Shown piece after piece: positions 16,616-25,471 of a DNA stretch of 64,000 bases. Under the pieces are notes generated by a model, which made no database searches, was not told where the DNA came from, and worked only from the letters and a program-made list of their open reading frames with translations. The position numbers and the translations under genes were made by a program. The DNA comes from Flavobacterium sp. UMI-01 (GTDB lineage Bacteria; Bacteroidota; Bacteroidia; Flavobacteriales; Flavobacteriaceae), in contig NZ_BPLU01000008.1 in the NCBI RefSeq assembly GCF_019656315.1, positions 284,983 to 348,982 of the forward strand. Reading direction: 5' to 3'. Each line of letters opens with the position of its first letter. Positions within the stretch are counted from its first letter, which is position 1.

Positions 16616-17504
16616 TATTAAAAGTTCGTTTAGTATAAAAGACCTTGAAAATCTTTCAGGAGTCAAAGCGCACACCATTAGGATTTGGGAAAAAAGATAT
16701 GAAGTTTTTCAGCCACTCCGAACGGATACTAACATCCGCGTTTATGACCTAAAGAGTTTGCAAAAGCTTTTAAATATTAATTTCTTGCATGAATACGGGT
16801 ATAAAATATCAAAAATAGCCTCTTATTCTGATGAGGAGATTACCGCAATGGTTCGCGGTATTGTCACAGAAAAAAATGCTAAAAATCATGCGCTGAATAT
16901 TTTTAAAATGGCCATGATGAATTTTGATCACCAATTATTTGTAAAAACTTATAATTGGTTATCTGAAGAAAAAACTTTTAGACAAATTTTCTTAGAGGTT
17001 TTTATTCCATTATTAGATGAAATAGGCGGATTGTGGCAAACCAATACCATAACGCCAGCTCATGAACATTTTATGAGTCACTTGATTAGACAAAAAATAA
17101 TTCTAGCTGTTCATGAGGCTCAAGCGAAAGACAGAACAAAATTTGACAAAACATTTGTATTGTCTTTACCTTTAAATGAAATTCATGATTTAGGTTTGTT
17201 GTATTTGAATTATGAAATGGCCAATCATGGTTATCAAGTCATTTATTTGGGTGAAAGTGTTCCTTTGGAGAATTTACATGAAGTAAAAAAACATTTTACC
17301 AATATTGTTTTTGTTTCCTATTTCACCATCCAGCCCGCAGTAGAAGAACTGGAGTCGTATGTTGAAACAATGACCAGCGAATTAGTAGATGATGCTACCG
17401 CTATTTGGTTATTTGGACGTATGGCTCAAAAATTAAATATTGAAAAATTGCCCCAACACATCACGCGCTTTGATACAATTGCTGAATGTATTCAACAGTT
17501 ATAG
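16605..17504 (+). CDS. CarH/LitR-like MerR-family B12-binding light regulator
   Basis: 299 residues from the ATG at 16605 (an upstream TTG lies inside the promoter). A MerR winged helix at 8-75 has TIRIWEKRYEVFQP. A four-helix cap follows (about 85-170) with the W-x9-E-H motif, W144 and E154-H155, that holds the upper face of adenosylcobalamin in CarH. The Rossmann-like B12 domain carries E192-x-H194-x-x-G197, the lower axial His motif. With both motifs kept, the protein should bind AdoCbl, repress in the dark and release DNA in light. It heads the carotenoid operon, the classic target. Confidence 0.9.
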   Translation: MLNNIKSSFSIKDLENLSGVKAHTIRIWEKRYEVFQPLRTDTNIRVYDLKSLQKLLNINFLHEYGYKISKIASYSDEEITAMVRGIVTEKNAKNHALNIFKMAMMNFDHQLFVKTYNWLSEEKTFRQIFLEVFIPLLDEIGGLWQTNTITPAHEHFMSHLIRQKIILAVHEAQAKDRTKFDKTFVLSLPLNEIHDLGLLYLNYEMANHGYQVIYLGESVPLENLHEVKKHFTNIVFVSYFTIQPAVEELESYVETMTSELVDDATAIWLFGRMAQKLNIEKLPQHITRFDTIAECIQQL

Positions 17505-17538
17505 TACTGTTTATTAATTGTTTTTATTAGTTGAACAA

Positions 17539-19026
17539 ATGAAAAAAAATATTTCCATTATCGGCTCCGGTTTTTCAGCTATGGCAGCAGCGTGTTATTT
17601 GGCTCAAGCAGGTCATTGTGTGACTGTTTTTGAGAAAAATGAGAGTATTGGTGGTCGAGCCCGACAATTCAAAGCTGAAGGTTTTACCTTTGATATGGGG
17701 CCGAGTTGGTATTGGATGCCCGATGTTTTTGAACGTTTTTTTGCTGATTTTGGTAAAAAAACAACTGATTATTATGATTTGATAAAACTTTCTCCTGCCT
17801 ACAACGTATATTATGGTAAACAAGATTTCATTGCAATAGCAGATAATTTGGACGAAATAATAGCAACGTTTGAAAGAATAGAAAAGGGGAGTGGCAAACA
17901 CCTCCAAAACTTTATTGCGCAAGCCAAAAGCAATTATGACATCGCCATCAAAGAATTGGTTTATCGACCCGGCGTATCACCTTTAGAATTAGTGACGCTG
18001 GAAACAACTAAAAAAATAGGTCAATTTTTTAGCAACATTAAGAAAGATGTTCGAAAGCATTTCAAAAATCCAAAACTAGTGCAAATCCTTGAATTTCCTG
18101 TTTTGTTTTTGGGTGCAAAGCCAGCAGATACACCTTCTTTTTATAATTTTATGAATTATGCTGATTTTGGATTAGGTACTTGGCATCCTAAAACGGGCAT
18201 GTATGATGTGGTGCGAGCCATGGAAAAATTAGCGTTAGAATTGGGAGTTACTTTCAAAACCCATTCTAATATCGAAAAAATTATTGTAGAAAATAAAACA
18301 GCCACCGCTCTTATTGTCAACGGGAAACGCATCGAATCTGATTTGATTTTAAGTGGCGCCGATTACTATCATACAGAAACCTTATTGGATAAAGAATTCA
18401 GAGCCTATTCAGAAAAATATTGGGAATCTCGAGTCTTTGCGCCTTCGTCGTTATTGTTTTATGTAGGATTTAATACAAAATTAAAAAATGTTGCGCATCA
18501 TGATTTGTTTTTTGATGTAGATTTTGACAAGCACGCTCATGCAATTTATGATGAACCGCAATGGCCTAATGAACCTTTGTTTTACGCTAATTTTCCTTCT
18601 ATTACTGATCCTACAGCTGCTCCAGAAGGAATGGAATCGGGATTTTTTCTGATTCCACTAGCACCAGGTATTGAAGATACACCCGAACTGAGAGCGCAAT
18701 ATTTTGACAAAATAATGACTCGTTTTGAGCATATTACAGAGCAAAAAGTAAGAGACCATATCATTTATACAAAATCGTTTTGCAAAAATGATTTTGTGTC
18801 TGAATATAATTCCTATAAAGGCAATGCTTACGGAATGGCCAACACCTTGCTACAAACGGCTTTTTTAAGACCAAAGCTAAAAAGTAAAAAAGTCAAAAAC
18901 TTGTATTTTACAGGGCAGTTAACTGTTCCTGGACCTGGCGTACCGCCAGCATTGATTTCAGGAAAACTGGTTTCAGAATTAATAAATAAACAATTTAGCA
19001 TCCTAGCTTATGAAAAAAATATTTGA
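17539..19026 (+). CDS. crtI: Phytoene desaturase
   Basis: FAD enzyme that turns phytoene into lycopene at the membrane. 495 residues from MKKNISIIGSGFSAMAAACY. The dinucleotide fold GSGFSAMAAA is followed by FEKNESIGGRARQF. The C-terminal carotenoid signature reads NLYFTGQLTVPGPGVPPALI. The first ATG at 17539 is used, because the TTG further up adds only seven residues. It starts 34 bp after the regulator stop and overlaps crtB by 17 bp. Confidence 0.95.
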   Translation: MKKNISIIGSGFSAMAAACYLAQAGHCVTVFEKNESIGGRARQFKAEGFTFDMGPSWYWMPDVFERFFADFGKKTTDYYDLIKLSPAYNVYYGKQDFIAIADNLDEIIATFERIEKGSGKHLQNFIAQAKSNYDIAIKELVYRPGVSPLELVTLETTKKIGQFFSNIKKDVRKHFKNPKLVQILEFPVLFLGAKPADTPSFYNFMNYADFGLGTWHPKTGMYDVVRAMEKLALELGVTFKTHSNIEKIIVENKTATALIVNGKRIESDLILSGADYYHTETLLDKEFRAYSEKYWESRVFAPSSLLFYVGFNTKLKNVAHHDLFFDVDFDKHAHAIYDEPQWPNEPLFYANFPSITDPTAAPEGMESGFFLIPLAPGIEDTPELRAQYFDKIMTRFEHITEQKVRDHIIYTKSFCKNDFVSEYNSYKGNAYGMANTLLQTAFLRPKLKSKKVKNLYFTGQLTVPGPGVPPALISGKLVSELINKQFSILAYEKNI

Positions 19027-19849
19027 TACCGTATCGTTTAAGTGTAGCCGATTAGTTACTAAAAATTATAGCACATCGTTTTCAATGGCTGTTTACATGC
19101 TTTCGCCAAGTATCAGGGATGCTATCTATAGTATTTATGGGTTTGTTCGTTTTGCTGACGAAATTGTAGATTCTTTTCATGGTTATGATAAGGAACAACT
19201 TATCAATGATTTTGAAAAAGAGTATTACAAAGCCTATCACTCAGGTATTAGTTTGAATCCTATTTTGAATTCTTTTCAACATACCGTAAAAGAATACAAC
19301 ATAACCGATGATTTAATTCAGGCATTTTTAAAAAGCATGAAACTTGACTTAGTAAAACTCAAATATGACAATAAAGCAGACTATAATGATTATATTTATG
19401 GCTCTGCCGATGTGGTAGGTTTGATGTGTTTAAAGGTATTTGTCAAAGGAGATGAAGAAAAATACAATTCTTTGAAAGGGGAAGCGATGCGTTTAGGTTC
19501 GGCTTTTCAAAAAGTCAATTTTTTGAGAGATTTGAAAGATGACAATTTGATTTTGAACCGCAATTATTTTCCAGGAGTCGATTTGAATTCTTTTGATGAA
19601 AAAGCTAAAAAAGCCATTATTGATGAAATTGAAGCCGATTTTATGGTAGCTTATCAGGGCATTGTAAAATTACCTATAGAAGCTAAATTTGGAGTTTATA
19701 CCGCTTATGTGTATTACAAAAAATTATTGCATAAATTGGAAAACACCCCATCTCATCAAATAGGAACGACCCGAATAAGAGTATCTAATTATTCCAAAAT
19801 AGGGTTATTGGCACAATCCTTTGTTTCCTATAAACTGAAGTTGGTATAA
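19010..19849 (+). CDS. crtB: Phytoene synthase
   Basis: Joins two geranylgeranyl-PP into phytoene, the first committed step of carotenoid synthesis. 279 residues. The first Asp-rich motif is FVRFADEIVDS and the second is QKVNFLRDLKDDN. STSFSMAVYML near residue 22 is the substrate-pocket start. Translationally coupled to crtI by overlap. Confidence 0.95.
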   Translation: MKKIFDTVSFKCSRLVTKNYSTSFSMAVYMLSPSIRDAIYSIYGFVRFADEIVDSFHGYDKEQLINDFEKEYYKAYHSGISLNPILNSFQHTVKEYNITDDLIQAFLKSMKLDLVKLKYDNKADYNDYIYGSADVVGLMCLKVFVKGDEEKYNSLKGEAMRLGSAFQKVNFLRDLKDDNLILNRNYFPGVDLNSFDEKAKKAIIDEIEADFMVAYQGIVKLPIEAKFGVYTAYVYYKKLLHKLENTPSHQIGTTRIRVSNYSKIGLLAQSFVSYKLKLV

Positions 19850-19876
19850 TAGTATATGTTTTAAAACCCAAAGAAA

Positions 19877-20317
19877 ATGATTTCATTTTTAATATTTTTA
19901 GTTACTTTTTTGCTAATGGAATGTGTGACTTGGTTGACACACAAATACGTGATGCATGGTTTTATGTGGTATTTTCACGAAGACCACCATCAACCCAAAT
20001 ATGCCAATGTCTTTGAACGCAATGATATCTTTTTTGTGATTTTTGCGATTCCGAGTATCGTTTTGTTTTATTTTGGTGCTGAGGCAAATTTTAACTACTT
20101 GTTTTTTATAGGATTAGGAATTACCTTTTATGGTTTTTGCTATTTTATGATTCACGATGTTTTGATTCACCAACGCTTCAAATGGTTTAAAAATACCAAA
20201 AACCGCTATTTAATTGGATTGCGAAAAGCTCATAAAGTTCACCATAAACATTTAGGCAAAGAACATGGCGAATGTTTTGGAATGTTGTTTGTCCCGTTTA
20301 AATATTGGAAGTTTTAG
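19877..20317 (+). CDS. crtZ: Beta-carotene 3-hydroxylase
   Basis: Di-iron membrane hydroxylase making zeaxanthin from beta-carotene. 146 residues with four hydrophobic segments and the complete His-box set: HKYVMH, HEDHH, HDVLIH and HKVHHKH. It follows crtB after 27 bp. Zeaxanthin is a usual end pigment in yellow flavobacteria. Confidence 0.93.
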   Translation: MISFLIFLVTFLLMECVTWLTHKYVMHGFMWYFHEDHHQPKYANVFERNDIFFVIFAIPSIVLFYFGAEANFNYLFFIGLGITFYGFCYFMIHDVLIHQRFKWFKNTKNRYLIGLRKAHKVHHKHLGKEHGECFGMLFVPFKYWKF

Positions 20318-20370
20318 TTGGGTTATTGGGTTAACTGGTTAATTGTTTAATCGACTATTTTAACCGATAA

Positions 20371-20520
20371 ACCTTTAAACAATTAACCTTTAAACAATTA
20401 ACCTTTAAACAATTAACCTTTAAACAATTAACCTTTAAACAATTAACCTTTAACCGATTAACCTCTAACCGATTACCCCCTAAACAATTACGCCCTAAAC
20501 AATTACCCAATTAACCATTA
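20371..20520. repeat. 15-bp tandem repeat, ten units, before the lycopene cyclase
   Basis: The unit ACCTTTAAACAATTA occurs five times without a change (20371-20445). Five degenerate units in exact 15-bp phase follow, up to 20520. The tract ends 6 bp before the ATG at 20527, so it forms the leader or inter-cistron segment of the cyclase. Just upstream, 20325-20352 carries the reverse-complement type (GGTTAACTGGTTAATTGTTT). Copy number may vary by slippage. Confidence 0.92.
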
Positions 20521-20526
20521 AACTCA

Positions 20527-21216
20527 ATGTCACTGTATCTCATTTTAAATCTGGCTTCGTTTATCATCCCTTTTCTCTATAGTTTTGAAAAGCGAATGCG
20601 GTTCAGTTCACGATGGAAATCCTTTTTTCCAGCCTTGTTAGTTACGGCAGTGGTTTTTATTGCTTGGGATATTTTTTTTACCAAAATTGGTGTTTGGCAC
20701 TTTAACCCCAGATATCATACGGGTATAGAAATAGCAGGATTACCCATTGAGGAATGGCTGTTTTTTATTTGTATTCCTTATGCGAGTTTGTTTATTCATT
20801 TTGCTTTTCATTATTTTTTTCCAAAAGTTAGACTCAAACTAATTCGTGTTTGGCAACTTTATTGGCTTATTGTAGCCGTGGTATTGCCAGTGTTGTTATT
20901 CAATTGGGGCAAATGGTACACTACCGTAAATTATAGTTTATTGCTGCTATTATTGACTTATACCGTTTCAAAAGCGCCACAAATTCTGCAAACTTTTTTC
21001 ATCACCTTCCTCATTATTTTGCTTCCTTTTGCGTTAGTCAACGGAATCCTAACAGGAAGTTTTATCGACGAACCCGTTGTGTATTACAATAATTTGGAAA
21101 ATCTAAATATTCGATTGGGAACCATACCTATTGAAGATGTAGGCTATGCATTCTCAATGCTATTGATGACATTAGTTATCATGGAAAGACTAGAAAATAA
21201 AAATCAAAAAAAATGA
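20527..21216 (+). CDS. Lycopene beta-cyclase, fused CrtYcd type
   Basis: 229 residues, about seven membrane helices, made of two tandem lycopene-cyclase domains. The first has WHFNPRYHTGIEIAGLPIEE and the second has LNIRLGTIPIEDVGYAF. The paired PIEE/PIED motifs are the usual marks. It turns lycopene into beta-carotene, so it acts between crtI and crtZ. Its stop overlaps the next start by 4 bp (ATGA). The 15-bp repeat directly before it could affect its expression. Confidence 0.9.
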   Translation: MSLYLILNLASFIIPFLYSFEKRMRFSSRWKSFFPALLVTAVVFIAWDIFFTKIGVWHFNPRYHTGIEIAGLPIEEWLFFICIPYASLFIHFAFHYFFPKVRLKLIRVWQLYWLIVAVVLPVLLFNWGKWYTTVNYSLLLLLLTYTVSKAPQILQTFFITFLIILLPFALVNGILTGSFIDEPVVYYNNLENLNIRLGTIPIEDVGYAFSMLLMTLVIMERLENKNQKK

Positions 21217-21671
21217 AAGTGTATAAAAAAGAAACCGTTCAATACATCAATGCGAGTTTGGAAGATTGTTGGGCTTTTTTTTCCAGTCCGCAAAATTTAC
21301 AAAAAATAACACCTTCTGATATGGGTTTTATCATTACAGATTATGATGGAAAATCCATGTATGCGGGTCAAATTATTCAATACAAAGTAAGTCCATTATT
21401 AGGAATAAAATTGCGATGGGTTACTGAAATTACTCAGGTAAAAGACCATTCTTATTTTATTGACGAACAGCGTTTTGGCCCCTATACCTTATGGCATCAC
21501 AAACATTTTTTTGAAACAACTCCTCAAGGGGTAAAAATGACTGATATCGTGCATTATGCTTTACCATTAGGTATTTTAGGAAGAATAATGAATACTTTGG
21601 TGGTGCAATCTAAATTGAAAACAATTTTCAATTTCAGAGAAAAAGCAGTAAATGAAATTTTTAATGCCTAA
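21213..21671 (+). CDS. SRPBCC (START-like) ligand-binding protein
   Basis: 152 residues. It has the START/Bet v1-like pattern: ASLEDCWAFFSSPQNLQKIT at the start, a central FIDEQRFGPYTLWHHKHFFE, and a long C-terminal helix. Such proteins bind lipids or quinone-like ligands. It is a regular companion of photolyase and carotenoid genes in light-controlled clusters, with no known job there. Coupled by overlap to the cyclase and followed after 2 bp by the photolyase. Confidence 0.85.
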   Translation: MKVYKKETVQYINASLEDCWAFFSSPQNLQKITPSDMGFIITDYDGKSMYAGQIIQYKVSPLLGIKLRWVTEITQVKDHSYFIDEQRFGPYTLWHHKHFFETTPQGVKMTDIVHYALPLGILGRIMNTLVVQSKLKTIFNFREKAVNEIFNA

Positions 21672-21673
21672 AA

Positions 21674-22969
21674 ATGAGCAAACAGAAAGTAACACTTTTT
21701 TGGTTCCGACGTGATTTGCGACTGGAAGATAATGTGGGTTTGTATCACGCCTTGAAATCGCCTTTTCCGGTAATTCCTGTTTTTATTTTTGATGATGCTA
21801 TTCTAGAAAATTTACCTAAAGATGATGCGAGAGTGACGTTTATTCATGAATTGCTACTTAAGCTACAGGGAAAATTATCCGAAATTGGAAGTTCGCTTTT
21901 GGTACAAAAAGGCACTACACTTCAAGTTTGGCAAGACTTAGTTGAACGATTTGATATTCAAGAAGTGTTTTATAACAAGGATTATGAACCCTATGCTATT
22001 CAACGAGACAAAGCCATATCCGATTATTTAACGTCAAAAAACATTTCGGCCTACGCCTATAAAGACCAAGTAATTTATGAAGAAAGCGAAATAGTTAAAG
22101 CAGATGGATTGCCTTATACCGTTTACACACCTTATAAAAACAAATGGTTGTCAGAATACAAACAAGGACGTGATCTAGTTATTTATGAAACTGAAAGTCT
22201 TTTGCAAAAGTTTCATAAAGAAGATTTTCATTTTCCATCTTTGACTGAAATTGGTTTTGTTGAAAGCACTATCAAAGTCACCCCCTACAACCTAACCCAA
22301 ATTGAAACCTATCATGAAACGCGTGATTTTCCAGCTTTGAATTCCACTTCCTATTTATCGCCACATTTACGATTTGGGACAGTGAGTATTCGTAAACTAG
22401 TTGTTTGGGCACAAAAAACAAATCCTGTTTTTTTGAGCGAACTGATTTGGAGAGAATTTTTCATGCAAATATTGTTTCATTTTCCAAAAGTTGTAACTCA
22501 CAATTTTAAATCGTCTTATGATGGAATTCAGTGGCGAAATAACGAAGCCGAATTTAAGCGTTGGTGTGAAGGAAACACAGGCTACCCAATGGTAGATGCG
22601 GGGATGCGCGAACTCAACGCAACGGGGTATATGCACAATCGAGTGCGTATGGTGGTAGCGAGTTTTTTGTGCAAACACCTTTTGATTAGTTGGCAATGGG
22701 GCGAAGCCTATTTTGCTCAAAAATTATTGGATTATGATTTGTCTGCCAATGTGGGCAACTGGCAATGGGCTGCAGGGACAGGGTGTGATGCTGCGCCTTA
22801 TTTCCGAGTATTTAATCCCGATATTCAATTGAAAAAATTTGATGAAAAAGGAATTTACATTCGGAAATGGATTCCCGAATTTGATTTGGGTTATGCCGAG
22901 CCCATGGTAGATCATGCCATGGCTAGAGACAGAGCGATTGCTACCTATAAGGCGGGAATTTTGAAGTGA
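21674..22969 (+). CDS. Cryptochrome/deoxyribodipyrimidine photolyase
   Basis: 431 residues. The N-terminal antenna domain begins at TLFWFRRDLRLEDNVGLYHA. The C-terminal FAD domain has WREFFMQILF, then the conserved block from NRVRMVVASF to QWAAGTGCDAAPYFRVFNP. It repairs UV-made pyrimidine dimers in DNA with blue light. Length and motifs fit a class I CPD photolyase, but a 6-4 enzyme or cryptochrome is not excluded. Last gene of the light operon, followed by a terminator. Confidence 0.93.
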   Translation: MSKQKVTLFWFRRDLRLEDNVGLYHALKSPFPVIPVFIFDDAILENLPKDDARVTFIHELLLKLQGKLSEIGSSLLVQKGTTLQVWQDLVERFDIQEVFYNKDYEPYAIQRDKAISDYLTSKNISAYAYKDQVIYEESEIVKADGLPYTVYTPYKNKWLSEYKQGRDLVIYETESLLQKFHKEDFHFPSLTEIGFVESTIKVTPYNLTQIETYHETRDFPALNSTSYLSPHLRFGTVSIRKLVVWAQKTNPVFLSELIWREFFMQILFHFPKVVTHNFKSSYDGIQWRNNEAEFKRWCEGNTGYPMVDAGMRELNATGYMHNRVRMVVASFLCKHLLISWQWGEAYFAQKLLDYDLSANVGNWQWAAGTGCDAAPYFRVFNPDIQLKKFDEKGIYIRKWIPEFDLGYAEPMVDHAMARDRAIATYKAGILK

Positions 22970-23017
22970 TTTTATTCATTAGTTACACAAGTTTAAAGCA
23001 CATTTTAATATAAAAAC

Positions 23018-23065
23018 CATTGAGAAGTTAAGAGAAATTAATTTTAAAATCTCAATGTTTTTTTT
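23018..23065 (+). terminator. Terminator after the photolyase
   Basis: CATTGAGA (23018-23025) pairs with TCTCAATG (23050-23057), followed by eight T. It lies between convergent operons. Confidence 0.75.
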
Positions 23066-23083
23066 AGCCTTCTATCTAAGAAT

Positions 23084-24502
23084 TTAATCAGCTAATTTTT
23101 TCAACATTCCTTTAAAAATAAACCCGTGAAAAGGTAAAACGGCATACCAATAGAGTTTGCCCCAAATTCCTCTTGGCTTGAATGTTGCCGTTTGGTACAA
23201 AACAGTATCTACTATTTTAAACTCTAACCAGGCTTCACCGGGTAGTTTCATTTCAGCATAAAGAATTAAATTCCCTTGTGTCTTGTTAGCATACAACACC
23301 CTCCAAAAATCAAGAGCGTCACCAGCAAAAATGGTTCGCTTATTGGTTCGTCCTCTTCGCAATCCTACACCACCGACTAGTTTATCAATAAAACCCCGAA
23401 TTTCCCAAAGCCAATTTCCGTAGTACCAACCTGTTTCACCACCGATGGACCAAATTTTAGAGAGCGTATAGTCTTGATTTTTAATTGTCATTTTCCTTTG
23501 ATCGATATAGCATCCTTTGGTAGGAACGGGTAAGTGTTGGGAGATATTCGTTTTAAAACGTCCGCTGATGAAAGCATCTTTCCAGCTCGAAGCTACCTTG
23601 TCTTCGTCCACTTTTAATAAGGCTTTGGTAACCGCTTCCTCATAAGACATGGGGTTTACCTGGAGCAATTTATTTATTGAATTATCACGACAAACTACTT
23701 CAACTTTCATACTGCTTACAAGAGCAGTGGCTAGTTTATAAGAGGTTGAAGTGACAAAATACAACCAATAAGAAGAAAGTTTGGGCGTCATTATAGGTAC
23801 TGTAATTATCCAACGTTTGAGTTTTTTGACTTTGGCAAAAGCCAACAACATTTCTTTATAAGTTAAAATATCGGAACCGCCAATATCAAAACTTTGCCCG
23901 TAGGTAGCAGGATTAGAAAGAGATTTGATAAGAAACTCCAGCACATTAGTAATAGCAATGGGTTGGCATTTAGTATTAAGCCATTTGGGTGCAATCATAA
24001 TGGGGAGTTTGTTGACTAAATCCCTGATGATTTCAAATGAAGCACTACCAGAGCCTACAATTATTCCAGCGCGTAATGTGGTCAAGGCAAAAGTTCCTGA
24101 GCTCAGTATATTTTCGACATTTTTTCGAGACGATAAATGTTTTGAAAGGGATTTGTCATTGACAATACCACTGAGGTAAATTACTTGCTTAGCAGAAGTA
24201 ATATTGATTTTTTGAACAAAATTATGAGCTGAAATTTTTTCTAATTCATCATAATTAGTTGAAGAACTCGACATGGAATGAATTAAGTAATAAGCCGCAT
24301 CGATAGTATTTGGAATAGCAGATAGTGTTGTTTCGTTTAGAAAATCGACTTCAATAACTTCAACGTTTTCTTTACAGTCTTGTGGGACTGAAAATCGGTT
24401 TTTATCTCTAACACAGCACACTACGTGATGGCCTTCTTTTATTAATAAAGGTAAAAGTCGTTTTCCGATGTAGCCTGTTGCGCCTGTTAGAAGAATTTTC
24501 AA
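23084..24502 (-). CDS. NmrA-like SDR with C-terminal DUF2867 domain
   Basis: 472 residues. NAD(P)-binding fold at the start (LLTGATGYIGKRLLPLL) with YLIHSMSS as the atypical active-site strand. A DUF2867 domain follows from about residue 320, with GGETGWYYGNWLWEIRGFID and later ALDFWRVL. This two-domain protein recurs in photolyase/light clusters and its substrate is unknown. Last gene of a five-gene operon, 3 bp after the small SDR. Confidence 0.88.
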   Translation of the reverse strand: MKILLTGATGYIGKRLLPLLIKEGHHVVCCVRDKNRFSVPQDCKENVEVIEVDFLNETTLSAIPNTIDAAYYLIHSMSSSSTNYDELEKISAHNFVQKINITSAKQVIYLSGIVNDKSLSKHLSSRKNVENILSSGTFALTTLRAGIIVGSGSASFEIIRDLVNKLPIMIAPKWLNTKCQPIAITNVLEFLIKSLSNPATYGQSFDIGGSDILTYKEMLLAFAKVKKLKRWIITVPIMTPKLSSYWLYFVTSTSYKLATALVSSMKVEVVCRDNSINKLLQVNPMSYEEAVTKALLKVDEDKVASSWKDAFISGRFKTNISQHLPVPTKGCYIDQRKMTIKNQDYTLSKIWSIGGETGWYYGNWLWEIRGFIDKLVGGVGLRRGRTNKRTIFAGDALDFWRVLYANKTQGNLILYAEMKLPGEAWLEFKIVDTVLYQTATFKPRGIWGKLYWYAVLPFHGFIFKGMLKKLAD

Positions 24503-24505
24503 AGT

Positions 24506-25189
24506 TTAGAGTTTAAAAGTTACTAGTCCGTAATCCATTGTTATAATCTGCCCCGACATGGATTTTGCTTTGTCAGAAATCAGAAAATCAACCATATCCG
24601 CCACTTCCTTAACATTCAAATAGCCTTTCAAAGGGTGTCTTTCTACCATGTTTTCTCTCATACGTTCGTTGCGTAATATGCCTGCCGCCAGAGGGGTGTC
24701 AGTGATGGTTGGCGCAATCGCATTGATGCGTACACTTCCTGCAAGTTCAGCACCTAAGGATTTTACTAATCCTTCAATGGCTGCTTTGGCAGTAGCCACA
24801 CTCGCATGATAGGGCATACCTAATTTAGTAGCTACGGTACTAAAAAGAACAATGGAAGGTGCATTGCTATTTTTGAGAATGGGCAAATACTTTTGAATCG
24901 CTTTTACAGCACCCATTACGTTGATTTCAAAATCGTTCCTGAAATCTTCAACACTTAAATTGCCAATAGGTTTGAGATTGATAGTACCCGGACAATAAAT
25001 CAAAGCATCAATATCCTCAATTTCCGGTAAGGCATCTTGAGTAATATCAACACTATGATGCAATAAGTTTGGATGGGAAACATCAGGTGCGTTTCGGCTT
25101 AAATTAATCACTTTATTAGCTTCCAATTGGTTAAGTAAAACGGCGCTTCCTATGCCTTTACTTCCTCCTATGATGAGTATGTTTTTCAT
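24506..25189 (-). CDS. Atypical short-chain dehydrogenase without the catalytic Tyr
   Basis: 227 residues. Gly-rich loop IIGGSKGIGSAVLL for NAD(P). The active-site helix reads YHASVATAKAAIEG. The Lys is present, but the residue four before it, normally the catalytic Tyr of YxxxK, is Val. The Ser of FSTVATKLG is kept. This points to a divergent SDR subfamily and possibly no classic dehydrogenase action. It follows the DUF2805 gene after 3 bp. Confidence 0.87.
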   Translation of the reverse strand: MKNILIIGGSKGIGSAVLLNQLEANKVINLSRNAPDVSHPNLLHHSVDITQDALPEIEDIDALIYCPGTINLKPIGNLSVEDFRNDFEINVMGAVKAIQKYLPILKNSNAPSIVLFSTVATKLGMPYHASVATAKAAIEGLVKSLGAELAGSVRINAIAPTITDTPLAAGILRNERMRENMVERHPLKGYLNVKEVADMVDFLISDKAKSMSGQIITMDYGLVTFKL

Positions 25190-25192
25190 GTA

Positions 25193-25471
25193 TTATCGTT
25201 TCGAAATTTTATTAATACTAATTTGTCGTTGTCGGGAGCATTTAAACCGCCCTTTTTCAAAAACGCGTAGTTTTTCATGTTTTGTTTTTCTACCTTGAAC
25301 ACGTTCGCGCCACATTCTAAAACTAGAAGGTTTCAGTTCTAATCGCATCAAGTTGATTACTTCCTGCTCCTTTAGACCAAATTGCATTTTGATGGCTTCA
25401 AATGTGGTTCGGTCTTCCCAAGCCATCTCTATAATTCTATCTTTAGCGAGATCGTCGAGTATTGTTTTCAT
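25193..25471 (-). CDS. DUF2805 (TIGR03643) small protein
   Basis: 92 residues. It matches the TIGR03643 family: RIIEMAWEDRTTFEAIKMQF, then LMRLELKPSSFRMWRERVQG and a basic tail. The helix pattern suggests a helix-turn-helix nucleic-acid binder, which is inference. The family is found with photolyases and SDRs in light-controlled clusters. Its stop and the ABC1 gene are adjacent, with a 1-bp overlap at 25471. Confidence 0.85.
   Translation of the reverse strand: MKTILDDLAKDRIIEMAWEDRTTFEAIKMQFGLKEQEVINLMRLELKPSSFRMWRERVQGRKTKHEKLRVFEKGRFKCSRQRQISINKISKR

Noticed and set aside
20371..20520. 15-bp tandem repeat as a small CRISPR array
   Set aside because: Units touch without spacers. It is a simple tandem repeat.
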